Under the pieces are notes generated by a model that saw only the letters and a list, made by a program, of their open reading frames with translations, did not search any database and was not told the origin of the DNA. Shown in pieces: positions 8,149 to 15,846 of a stretch of 19,171 nucleotides of DNA. This stretch comes from JBILVQ01 sp044370375 (GTDB lineage Bacteria; Bacteroidota; Bacteroidia; UBA4408), in the NCBI GenBank assembly GCA_044370375.1, contig JBILVQ010000038.1:1-19171 (forward strand), in the 5' to 3' direction. Position 1 is the stretch's first letter; each line of letters opens with the position of its first letter. The position numbers and the translations under genes were made by a program.

Positions 8149-8717
8149 GATACAATTTTTTCGGCTTCCAGCATGCGGGTCACCATGTCGCGTAATTTTA
8201 ATCTGGCATCAGAAAGGTACCTTTTGGTACTTCTTTCCGAAACGCCCAATAATTCTGCAATTTCTTTGTGCGGCACTCCGTCCAGTTCAAACAAATTGAA
8301 GACAACTTTTTCCGATTCATCGAGACGGTCGATTAACTGAAGAATATCTTTTTCAAACAGTTGTTTTTCGGCCAGGTTAAATACCTTTTCCGGAATCATC
8401 CCTTCTTTACCAAACTCTGCAAAATCAACGGTGGTTTGCAACTCCTTAATTTTTTTGTACTTTCTAAAATCATCAATAACCGTATTCAATGCAATTCTTT
8501 TGATCCAGTATTCGAAAGGGACATCTCTTTTGTAGGTTTGAATCTGTGTGAAAGCTTTAAAGAAGGTTTCATTTACCAATGCAGCCGCATCTTCCTGATT
8601 GTTTTTGTAGCGACCGGCAATTCTCATCAATGGCTGAAAAAACAAATCGTAAAGCGCGAATTGCGCTTTACGGTCGTTGTTTAAACAGGCTTCTATGAGT
8701 TGCTCGATGCGGTTCAC
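8145..8717 (-). CDS. ECF-type RNA polymerase sigma factor
   Basis: 190 residues, the usual ECF length. Sigma region 2 spans about 20-88 (LYDLFFQPLM, then EDAAALVNETFFKAF, then FEYWIKRIALNTVIDDFRK). Region 4 spans about 126-176 (RLDESEKVVFNLFELDG, then HKEIAELLGVSERSTKRYL, a helix-turn-helix). Region 3 is absent, as in all ECF factors. It should direct RNA polymerase to a small promoter set. The start codon is GTG. An in-frame TAA lies two codons upstream, so no longer form is possible. The 55-nt gap after gene A shows no hairpin terminator and no convincing promoter, so sigma expression may depend on read-through from A. The following membrane-barrel gene overlaps by 4 nt. Its target promoters may be those shared by the three upstream cargo genes. 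Confidence 0.93.
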   Translation of the reverse strand: MNRIEQLIEACLNNDRKAQFALYDLFFQPLMRIAGRYKNNQEDAAALVNETFFKAFTQIQTYKRDVPFEYWIKRIALNTVIDDFRKYKKIKELQTTVDFAEFGKEGMIPEKVFNLAEKQLFEKDILQLIDRLDESEKVVFNLFELDGVPHKEIAELLGVSERSTKRYLSDARLKLRDMVTRMLEAEKIVS

Positions 8718-8772
8718 AAATTAATCCGTGATTTTGTTTTCTTTTGCTTTCACTTTACATTCCGATGAACGA

Positions 8773-10917
8773 TTATTTCCGAATGAGCAATTTAGTTGTT
8801 GAAACTTCTTTGCTGTTGCTTATCCTTAGCAGGTAAGTCCCATCGGGCCATTCACCCAGTGCGAATGGTAGCGCATTGTTGCCCGGTGTACTTTCAATGG
8901 AATTGCTGAAAAGCAATCGACCTGCGATATCAACAATTTCAATTTTGGTTAAGTCGCTTTGATGGCTATAGAAATTAAAGCTGAAGCTGCCATTGGATGG
9001 ATTGGGTAAAACCATTAGGTTGAGTTTTTCGCTTAAGCCAACATCGCCAACTGATAGCATTGAATTGGGTTGTGGCGATGCAGATACCCTCACTCCTACA
9101 TTCCCACTCATTGGTGAGCGATAAACGTTGCCCAATGAATCAACAGTAATGGTATCGCAAAAACTATCCGTACAAGCACTAAGGGTATCTAAAATGTTGA
9201 GGCAGATTAAATAAGTCCCCGGGTTGTTGTAGCTGATAAATGGAGTTGGATTGTTGCTGATCATGCCGTTACCAAAATCCCAGGTAAACATTAGATTATT
9301 TCCTTGAGAGGTGTTTACCACATTCAACAAACCTGTTCCTGGAAACATGAGGAATCCTGCAGTACAAGGGCCCTGGAATGGATTTGAATTCCACCAGGCT
9401 GGATCAACATAAATGCTGGTGCACCAGGTAGCATCGCAACCTGTGGCTGTGGAAATGGTGAGACAAACATTGTAGTAGCCGGCGGTATTGTAAACATGAA
9501 TAGGATTGATAGCGTTTGAAGAATCACCATCTCCGAAGGTCCATTCATAGGTGGTATTGCTGCCTGCTGTAGAACTTTGATTCTGGAAAAACACTTCTCC
9601 GGCATTGCCAAATTGGTAATTAGCACTCACTGAAAAATAGGCATTGCAAAGCGGGTTGTTGTTCGTCAATATGGCAGAAATGCTATAAGTGGCATTGCAG
9701 CCCAATGCATCGGTTACATTCAGAACGCCCCAAACAGGACCACTGTAGAAGCCAAAGTTTACTGATGGATTGCTCTGTGTTGAGGACGTGCCATTGCTGA
9801 ACAACCACTGATAGCTGAAGGGAGGTGTACCGGTGGGATATGAAGTAAAATTAACAATATTGGAAAAACTTGAGTCTGGTATAGCGGTTGCATAAAGTGA
9901 GCAGCCACCAACAGGGTTTCCAGGATTAAAGGAATAGCAAGCATTGGCATAGCAACCGTTGGAGTAAATTGCTTGTAAACAGTATTGACCGGGTTGGTTT
10001 GGATAAATGTAATCGGCTTGAATTCCGTTCGACCAAATTGGGGTACCCATAGGAAGGATGGAAGAATCAGGAATAGCAACTAAAATAACATTGCCAGCAG
10101 AATCTAAACTTTCTATGATGTAAACGTTGCAAATGGGCGGGTTGTTGAAGGTTACACAAACTGTATCAACGCAGCCTATTGCATCTGTAACCGTTAAGCA
10201 ATAAGTGCCCGGCCCTGAAGTAACAATACTTGGGCCGGTTGATCCATCAGACCACAGGAAGCTTAAGGGGGGTGTTCCACTACCGGAAGCAGTAAGGGTC
10301 CAAGGTCCGCTGCCAGTGGTAGAAATGCTTGCTTGACATATGCCGGGAGCATAGTTAAAACAATCGGTTGCTGTGCATCCTATTGCATCCACAACAATAA
10401 CGCAATAAGGCCCTGGATTATTCAATTGAAAAAGATTACTTCCTGAATAGGTTGCACCATTATCCCAGGAATAAGAAAATGGAGGAACTCCGGTAGAGGT
10501 GGCCTCAATAAAGGTTGTTCCAAGGATTTGGGTAAGGCTGGTAGAACAGTTGGTAGGAATAGAACAATTCTGTATGTTTAGATTGATGGTAGTAGAGGTA
10601 GAAATTTGCTGGGTATAATTTGCTGCCTGAACCGGACCACAGCTACTTAATACCACTTGCCCATTGGCAATGGCTAACAAAGAAGTATCGGGTATTTGAA
10701 AATAGGTTGGAAAACAGAAATTGTAGGGTGTTGAGGTTGGATTAATGGTTACAACGCTGGTATCCGATTGCCCATTGGCAAAATAAGTCAAGGTAGCTGT
10801 GATTGGCGTTGTAACAGGAGGTCCGGTAAGGTTGACGCAAACATCCACATAATAACCTTGGCCAAGGGCCATCAGGTTTAGGAAGAGCGCGAATATTGCA
10901 ATGAATACTTTTTTCAT
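8773..10917 (-). CDS. T9SS-secreted SprB/PKD-repeat surface protein A
   Basis: 714 residues from the ATG at 10917; an upstream in-frame ATG at 10995 would add a tail without a signal peptide and lies beyond the promoter. Order of parts: signal peptide (about 1-20), a conserved N-terminal beta domain shared with B and C (about 22-118), three SprB-like modules (about 124-190, 193-256, 262-330; e.g. PPFSYSWDNG...CVIVVDAIGC), three PKD-like modules (about 338-415, 424-500, 518-588; e.g. WTFGDGD and WDFGNG), a conserved linker (TVDSLGN...RSPMSGNVGV), and a T9SS type A sorting domain (about 632-714, starting LPNPSNG and ending KLLIRK). It has no catalytic motif, so a structural or adhesive surface role is likely. 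Cysteines recur in regular pairs, suggesting disulfides. It carries the shared CGTGTAG promoter and has no terminator before the sigma gene. Confidence 0.9.
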   Translation of the reverse strand: MKKVFIAIFALFLNLMALGQGYYVDVCVNLTGPPVTTPITATLTYFANGQSDTSVVTINPTSTPYNFCFPTYFQIPDTSLLAIANGQVVLSSCGPVQAANYTQQISTSTTINLNIQNCSIPTNCSTSLTQILGTTFIEATSTGVPPFSYSWDNGATYSGSNLFQLNNPGPYCVIVVDAIGCTATDCFNYAPGICQASISTTGSGPWTLTASGSGTPPLSFLWSDGSTGPSIVTSGPGTYCLTVTDAIGCVDTVCVTFNNPPICNVYIIESLDSAGNVILVAIPDSSILPMGTPIWSNGIQADYIYPNQPGQYCLQAIYSNGCYANACYSFNPGNPVGGCSLYATAIPDSSFSNIVNFTSYPTGTPPFSYQWLFSNGTSSTQSNPSVNFGFYSGPVWGVLNVTDALGCNATYSISAILTNNNPLCNAYFSVSANYQFGNAGEVFFQNQSSTAGSNTTYEWTFGDGDSSNAINPIHVYNTAGYYNVCLTISTATGCDATWCTSIYVDPAWWNSNPFQGPCTAGFLMFPGTGLLNVVNTSQGNNLMFTWDFGNGMISNNPTPFISYNNPGTYLICLNILDTLSACTDSFCDTITVDSLGNVYRSPMSGNVGVRVSASPQPNSMLSVGDVGLSEKLNLMVLPNPSNGSFSFNFYSHQSDLTKIEIVDIAGRLLFSNSIESTPGNNALPFALGEWPDGTYLLRISNSKEVSTTKLLIRK

Positions 10918-10945
10918 GGGGTGAAAATTCAGATGTTTCAAAATA

Positions 10946-10975
10946 CTACACGATGAATCGGCAGCAGAAGTGACA
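10946..10975 (-). promoter_or_regulatory. ECF-like promoter of gene A
   Basis: Read on the minus strand this is TGTCACTT, 15 nt, CGTGTAG, ending 28 nt before the ATG. The same two blocks at the same spacing precede genes B and C, while the spacers differ. Spacing and position fit a -35/-10 pair of an ECF sigma factor. The identity of the sigma factor is inferred. Confidence 0.7.
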
Positions 10976-11070
10976 GAAAAAATAAAATTAATCAAATATT
11001 TTTTACGACCTGCGGATTATTTTTTTTTGAGCCCCAAAAACTTGTAGATTTCAAGTCAGGCAAGGGGGAT

Positions 11071-11108
11071 AAAAAAAAAAGGATGCTGCAGGTTTCCCTG
11101 CAACATCC
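11071..11108 (-). terminator. strong Rho-independent terminator of gene B
   Basis: On the minus strand a 12-bp stem (GGATGTTGCAGG with CCTGCAGCATCC, one G-U pair) closes on a GAAA tetraloop and is followed by ten T residues. It begins 25 nt after the gene B stop codon and isolates B from gene A. Confidence 0.95.
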
Positions 11109-11133
11109 CGGCCTTTATCATGGGAGGATAAAT

Positions 11134-12855
11134 TTATTTTTGAATCATCAAGCGGCTGGTGCTGATGGTATCATTGCTTATGGTTCTGAACAAATAGGAA
11201 CCGGCAGTTAGCTGACCCAAGTCGATGGTGGTTTTGCTGTTGCCTTTGTTCACTTTCACTGATTGTGCGTAAACCAATTTTCCACTGATATCAATTACCT
11301 CAACGTTTACGTTACCGGCTTCATTCCAGTTAGCGGTAAGGGTTACTAAACCGTTAGAAGGATTGGGTGCAATCATTAATTCAGTTGCGTTATTGATTTG
11401 AGAAACGGATAATAGATCGTTGGGTTGAGCTGTAGCATGAACCACAACACCTACGTTACCACTGATGGGTGAACGAGAAACGTTGCCCAAAGAATCGATG
11501 GTGATGGTATCACAGAAAGTATCTAAACAATTTGCAGAAGAATCGATGATGGTTAAGCAAATCTGGTAAGTTCCGGAGTTGGTGTAAGAGAAGAAAGGTG
11601 TTGCACCGGTTGCGGTGGTACCGTTACCAAAATCCCAGATATAATCAAGATTATTACCCTGAGATGTATTAATGATGTTTACCATACCTGCATTTGCCGG
11701 ACCCGGAATAATAAGGAAACCAGCAGTGCAACTTCCTTGGAAAGGAGAAGAGTTCCACCAGGCTGGGTTTACATAGGTATTGGTGCACCAAGTGGCGGTA
11801 CAGCCATTGCTACCGGTTACGGTTAAGCAAACATTGTAATAACCCGCTGCAGCGTAAGTATGGTTAGGGTTTGCTTGTGTTGAGCTTGAATTGTCACCAA
11901 AATCCCAAGCATAAGACTGAACACCACCGGTAGCGAAAGATTGATCTTGGAAGAAAATTTCTCCCGGAGTACCGGTACTATAGTTGGCAGCCATTGAGAA
12001 ATAAGCATTACAGTTGTTGTTGTTGTTCGGCAATACCACAGAAACACTGTAGTAAGAAACACAACCATTGGCATCGGTTACGGTTACAAATCCCCAGTTT
12101 ACGCCTGTATTGTTGTTCAGGTTGAGGTAAGGATTTTGAGCCGAAGAGGTAGATCCATCGCTAAACAACCAGTTGTAGGTGTAAGGTCCGGTACCGTTAG
12201 GGAAGCAATTAAAAAATACATAACCGGGGTTAGAAGAATCCGGTATGGCGTTGGCATATACGGAGCAGGTAGGGTTTAAACTACCCAATGTATCGCAATC
12301 AGTTGCTTGGCAGCCTGTAAAATCAATTACGGTTACACAAACAAAGTTAGCACCGTTTGGTGAATAGGTATTGTTGGAAGTATAGGTAATTCCACCATCC
12401 CATGAGTAAGTAAATGGAGCTACACCGGTAGCATTGGCCTGCACCATGGTAGAACCTAAAACTGGTGAAATGCTTACTCCGCAACCACCCAATGCTGAGC
12501 AGTTTTGAACATTTACGTTAATGGTAGCATCGGCAGTAATCATTTGTGAATAGCTAACGGTATTGCTTGGATTACAATTGCTCAATTGAATGGTTCCGTA
12601 AACAAAGGCTGTATTTCCTGAATCGGGAACATGTAAATAGGCAGGGAAACAAAAGTTAATGGGGGTAGCACCAGCATTAATGGTTTGGGTGATAGAATTT
12701 GAACCACCATTGGCGTAATAGGTTAAAATGGCGGTGATAGGCGTGTTAACCGCAGGTCCTGTAAGGTTGACACATACCGTTACATTGTAGCCTACCTGGG
12801 CAAAAGCCCCGATGCTGAGCATCATTGCAGCGAAAAGAGTAAAGATTTTTTTCAT
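11134..12855 (-). CDS. T9SS-secreted SprB/PKD-repeat surface protein B (short paralogue)
   Basis: 573 residues: signal peptide (1-19, cleavage near AFA-Q), the N-terminal beta domain shared with A and C (about 22-119), one SprB-like module (about 125-187, APFTYSWDGG...GCQATDC), three PKD-like modules (about 197-275, 281-357, 376-449; WDFGDNS and WDFGNGT), the linker IDSLGNVSRSPISGNVGV, and a T9SS type A sorting domain (about 492-573, PNPSNG to RLMIQK). Compared with A and C it lacks exactly the second and third SprB-like modules, which accounts for the 141-143 residue difference. Its PKD region is much closer to C than to A (for example TVTDANGCVSYYSVSVVLPN is shared with C). It has its own CGTGTAG-type promoter and a strong terminator, so it is probably monocistronic. 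A structural or adhesive cell-surface role is inferred; no enzyme motif is visible. Confidence 0.9.
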   Translation of the reverse strand: MKKIFTLFAAMMLSIGAFAQVGYNVTVCVNLTGPAVNTPITAILTYYANGGSNSITQTINAGATPINFCFPAYLHVPDSGNTAFVYGTIQLSNCNPSNTVSYSQMITADATINVNVQNCSALGGCGVSISPVLGSTMVQANATGVAPFTYSWDGGITYTSNNTYSPNGANFVCVTVIDFTGCQATDCDTLGSLNPTCSVYANAIPDSSNPGYVFFNCFPNGTGPYTYNWLFSDGSTSSAQNPYLNLNNNTGVNWGFVTVTDANGCVSYYSVSVVLPNNNNNCNAYFSMAANYSTGTPGEIFFQDQSFATGGVQSYAWDFGDNSSSTQANPNHTYAAAGYYNVCLTVTGSNGCTATWCTNTYVNPAWWNSSPFQGSCTAGFLIIPGPANAGMVNIINTSQGNNLDYIWDFGNGTTATGATPFFSYTNSGTYQICLTIIDSSANCLDTFCDTITIDSLGNVSRSPISGNVGVVVHATAQPNDLLSVSQINNATELMIAPNPSNGLVTLTANWNEAGNVNVEVIDISGKLVYAQSVKVNKGNSKTTIDLGQLTAGSYLFRTISNDTISTSRLMIQK

Positions 12856-12885
12856 TCGTTATTGTTGATTGGATTATTCACTAAC

Positions 12886-12915
12886 CTACACGTGGCCTGC
12901 CAGCATAAAGTGCCA
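12886..12915 (-). promoter_or_regulatory. ECF-like promoter of gene B
   Basis: Minus-strand TGGCACTT, 15 nt, CGTGTAG, ending 30 nt before the ATG. It differs from the gene A copy by one base in the upstream block and has an unrelated, more G/C-rich spacer, which argues for selection on the two blocks. Confidence 0.68.
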
Positions 12916-13287
12916 GCCCTCTCCTATTTATTTTGTAAATGATTGGTTTGCAGGTTTTTAAATTTATTTTTCCTCCATTTATTTCGGCACGAAAGCCCTT
13001 TATTCATGGACGAATCTTTAAAAATACCCGACCTGTCCTTCACTTTTTGGTAAGGATCCAGGCTTTGGGTATTCTTCTAAAACATATAGAAAAGGAAATA
13101 AGCGTTCTTCGACCCGCGTTGACGAATTCCCGGTTTACCGCTTAATTATTCGACTGTAGTTTTTTTTCTATGCTTACAAAATTCACGGTTCAGCAAATGA
13201 TTCATGAAAGACAGTTTTCATTCCTTCTAATGAAAAAACTGATTTAGGACATTGTTTTTTTTTCTTTCCATGGTTAGCAATTAAAAC
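12916..13287. other. intergenic stretch between genes B and C without a recognised feature
   Basis: About 370 nt between the gene B promoter and the gene C terminator. A 68-codon plus-strand frame (12939-13145) has no protein-like features. No hairpin, repeat or RNA gene was recognised. Confidence 0.5.
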
Positions 13288-13316
13288 AAAAAAAGCAGCA
13301 GGTTGCCCTGCTACTT
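13288..13316 (-). terminator. Rho-independent terminator of gene C
   Basis: On the minus strand a 10-bp stem (AAGTAGCAGG with CCTGCTGCTT, one G-U pair) closes on a GCAA tetraloop and continues into a T run. It lies about 28 nt after the gene C stop codon. Confidence 0.92.
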
Positions 13317-13344
13317 TTCTTGCAATAAATTGTCTTTAGAGACC

Positions 13345-15495
13345 TTATTTCTGAATCATCAAACGGGTTACTTTCACCGTTTGGCCGGTGGTTACCTTCA
13401 TGGTGTAGGCACCATTGGCAAGAACCGATAAATCTAGTCCGCTTTGCTGTTGACCTTTGGCCACTTTAAGTTGTGTGCTGTAAACTACTTGTCCGTTTAG
13501 GTTGATGACCTCCACGTTTAGGTTAGCAGCTTCCATCCAATTTGAGGATAAAGTTACTACTCCGTTGGAAGGATTCGGGAAGGTGGTCATTGGTTCTTCA
13601 GCATTAGCAACTTGGTTTGCAACCGATAACAAATCGTTGGGTTGTGCTGTAGTATAAACTACAATACCAATATTGCCACTTAATGGTGAACGGGTTACAT
13701 TGCCCAAAGAATCTACGGTAATGGTATCGCAGAAGGTATCGGTGCAGCCACTCATTGAATCCAAAATGGTCAAGCAAATAGGGTAAACACCAGAGGCAGT
13801 GATGGCATAGAATGGATTAGGGGTATTGAAAACGGCCCCGTTACCAAAATCCCAAGTGTAGTAAAGGTAATTACCTTGTGAAGTGTTGATGATGTTGATC
13901 ATACCGGCACTGTTGGCAGGATTGTTAAGAATCAAGAAACCTGCGGTGCAATTGCCTTGGAAAGGGTTAGAACCCCACCAGGCCGGATCAACATATACAT
14001 TGGTACACCAGTTAGAAACACAGCCATTTGAACCGGTAATGGTTAAACAAACATTATAATAACCGGCAACGCTGTAGGTATGGATTGGGTTTTGTTGGTT
14101 AGTGGTAGTATTATCACCAAAATCCCAGGCATAGCTTGCAATTCCTCCGGAGGAGAATGATTGATCTTGGAAGAAAATTTCGCCTGCAGTACCGCCATTG
14201 TAGTTGGCGGCCATTGAGAAATAAGCGTTGCAGTTAAAATTGTTGTTGGGCAGCACTACTGATACAGAATAATAAGAAACACAACCATTGGCATCGGTAA
14301 CGGTAAGGTAAGCCCAGTTAATGCCGGTGTTGTTGTTTAAGTTGATGTATGGATTGGCCAGGGTGCTGGTGGTGTTGTTGCTGAAAAACCATTGGTAAGT
14401 GAAAGGAGCTGTTCCGCTAGGGAAGCTTGAGAAATATACAAAGCCATTGTTGGTTGAATCGGGAACTGCTGTTGCATATACACCGCAAACCAAAGGATTT
14501 CCACCGGTATAGGTAATGCAAGCGGAGGCCATACAACCATTGGGGTAGGTAATGTAAACACAGTATGGGCCGGAAATGCTTGGGTAAATGGTTGACGTTG
14601 TTTCACCGGTATTCCAGGAGTAAGTAACACCCATAAAGGCATTTGAATCGGGCACAGCGGTTAAGAAATCACCCATTGCAGGGTCGTTGCCTGCAATGAT
14701 GGAGGCACCGCAGTTGTTAGTCCCTTGAATAAAGAAGCAAACTGAGTCAACACAGTTGTTGGCATCGATAACTGTTGCACAGTAATTTCCGGGTGTTGAT
14801 GCTACGATGCTAGCAGTAGTTGCACCATTTGACCATAAGTAAGAAAATGGCGGAACACCTGTGCTTGACAGGTCGAGGGTCCACGGACCGCTTCCAGTTA
14901 CATTCATTGTGGCCGCGCAATTGCTTGGAGCGTTGAAGCAATCGGTGGAAGTACATCCACTTGCATCTTGGGTGGTTACACAATAGGTACCGGGACCGCT
15001 CATATTAAAAGAGCTATTGGAAGAATAGGTTAATCCACCATCCCAAGAGTAGATAAATGGAGGCAAACCTGCAGCGTTAGCGCTAAGGGTTGTGGTTCCG
15101 GGGATTTGACTAAGAGAAACCGAACAAAAAGTTGAGCCACCACAATTTTGTATGGTTGTATTGATGGTGCTGCTGGATGAAATCATTTGTCCGTAATAAT
15201 AAGCCGATGAAGGTCCGCAATTGCTTAATTGAATATTTCCGGAAGCGTAGGCATAGTTACCCGAGTCAGGCATTTGTAAATAAGCAGGGAAACAGAACTG
15301 GTAAGGCAGGGCCACATTGTTAATGGTAACCGTGCTTGTGTTGGTCATGTTGTTGGCATAATAAGTCAAGGTTGCCGTAACAGGACCTGTGAGTGGCGGA
15401 CCTGTGAGGGTGGCGCAAACTTCAACATTGAAGCCCTGGGCGAAAGCTCCGGCACTGAAGGCAAGTGCAAAGAGCAAGGAGAAGAGTTTTTTCAT
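13345..15495 (-). CDS. T9SS-secreted SprB/PKD-repeat surface protein C
   Basis: 716 residues with the same order of parts as protein A: signal peptide (1-19, AFA-Q), shared N-terminal beta domain (about 22-118), three SprB-like modules (about 124-188, 193-256, 262-328; e.g. VPPFSYLWSNGATT and YSWNTGETT), three PKD-like modules (about 337-415, 421-498, 517-588; WDFGDNT and WDFGNGA), the linker VDSLGNVTRSPLSGNIG, and a T9SS type A sorting domain (about 635-716, FPNPSNG to RLMIQK). The DPAWWGSNPFQG motif between the last two PKD modules is shared by all three proteins. PKD modules one and two are almost the same as in B, while SprB modules two and three match A, so C looks like the complete form linking the two. 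It has its own ECF-like promoter and terminator. Function is inferred as structural or adhesive at the cell surface. Confidence 0.9.
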   Translation of the reverse strand: MKKLFSLLFALAFSAGAFAQGFNVEVCATLTGPPLTGPVTATLTYYANNMTNTSTVTINNVALPYQFCFPAYLQMPDSGNYAYASGNIQLSNCGPSSAYYYGQMISSSSTINTTIQNCGGSTFCSVSLSQIPGTTTLSANAAGLPPFIYSWDGGLTYSSNSSFNMSGPGTYCVTTQDASGCTSTDCFNAPSNCAATMNVTGSGPWTLDLSSTGVPPFSYLWSNGATTASIVASTPGNYCATVIDANNCVDSVCFFIQGTNNCGASIIAGNDPAMGDFLTAVPDSNAFMGVTYSWNTGETTSTIYPSISGPYCVYITYPNGCMASACITYTGGNPLVCGVYATAVPDSTNNGFVYFSSFPSGTAPFTYQWFFSNNTTSTLANPYINLNNNTGINWAYLTVTDANGCVSYYSVSVVLPNNNFNCNAYFSMAANYNGGTAGEIFFQDQSFSSGGIASYAWDFGDNTTTNQQNPIHTYSVAGYYNVCLTITGSNGCVSNWCTNVYVDPAWWGSNPFQGNCTAGFLILNNPANSAGMINIINTSQGNYLYYTWDFGNGAVFNTPNPFYAITASGVYPICLTILDSMSGCTDTFCDTITVDSLGNVTRSPLSGNIGIVVYTTAQPNDLLSVANQVANAEEPMTTFPNPSNGVVTLSSNWMEAANLNVEVINLNGQVVYSTQLKVAKGQQQSGLDLSVLANGAYTMKVTTGQTVKVTRLMIQK

Positions 15496-15524
15496 GGTTT
15501 TTAATTTTTATGGTTTTCAAACAC

Positions 15525-15554
15525 CTACACGAAATTAAAAGTAAGCGAGTGACA
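15525..15554 (-). promoter_or_regulatory. ECF-like promoter of gene C
   Basis: Minus-strand TGTCACTC, 15 nt, CGTGTAG, ending 29 nt before the ATG. It is the third copy of the same two-block pattern; the spacer is A/T-rich, unlike that of gene B. Confidence 0.7.
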
Positions 15555-15717
15555 AAGGCGAACAAAAACAATACATTTTCTGAAATATACTATGGCTTGT
15601 GGTCCTTTGTGGAAGCGGCACAGGAGCCATTGATAAAACGTAGGATTTTTTTTTGCGTAGCGAATAATGATGCAGACGAAGCTTGGTTTGGGTTAGCGAT
15701 TGGAGCGGATACCCCCG
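15555..15717. other. intergenic stretch upstream of gene C promoter without a recognised gene
   Basis: Open frames here on both strands are short and have no recognisable protein features. No RNA gene or repeat was identified before the terminator at 15718. Confidence 0.45.
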
Positions 15718-15750
15718 AAAAACAAAGGTCTTGAAAAGCCTTTGTTTTTT
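15718..15750. terminator. bidirectional terminator hairpin
   Basis: An 11-bp inverted repeat (aaaaacaaagg and cctttgttttt) with a short loop gives a stem flanked by T runs on either strand. Weaker complementarity extends outward for about ten more bases. On the minus strand it would end transcripts of the membrane methyltransferase gene about 100 nt after its stop codon. Confidence 0.75.
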
Positions 15751-15845
15751 GGTGTATGAGCGGAAAGCGCGACCCTGCACGCCAACGTGAAACCATGTTT
15801 AAGCAAGGGGCCAATGCGTGCGGGGTAACCCCCAAAAAATTGGTC
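15751..15845 (-). other. structured non-coding stretch, possible 3' UTR RNA of the methyltransferase gene
   Basis: Several inverted repeats lie close together: cacg-ccaa-cgtg (15778-15789), gcacgc (15777-15782) with gcgtgc (15816-15821), ggggtaacccc (15822-15832), and ccaat (15811-15815) with attgg (15839-15843). The first two pairings use the same bases and exclude each other. No protein is encoded. It could be a structured 3' UTR or a small RNA ending at the terminator at 15718; neither is established. Confidence 0.35.
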
Positions 15846-15846
15846 T

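Noticed and set aside
9324..10079. Additional 100-106 codon minus-strand frames inside gene A, and similar frames within B and C
   Set aside because: They are alternative frames of repeat-rich coding sequence, with no start signals or domain features.
10918..10995. 26-residue extension of protein A
   Set aside because: It would put the promoter blocks inside the coding region and hide the signal peptide; B and C start at the equivalent MKK position.
12939..13145. 68-codon plus-strand ORF between genes B and C
   Set aside because: No ribosome site, no recognisable promoter and no protein-like pattern; probably chance in an intergenic stretch.
8773..15495. Repeated DNA in the three paralogues considered as a CRISPR array or phage tail fibre cluster
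   Set aside because: Repeats are coding, irregular and module-sized, and the proteins have signal peptides and T9SS sorting domains; there are no cas or phage genes.
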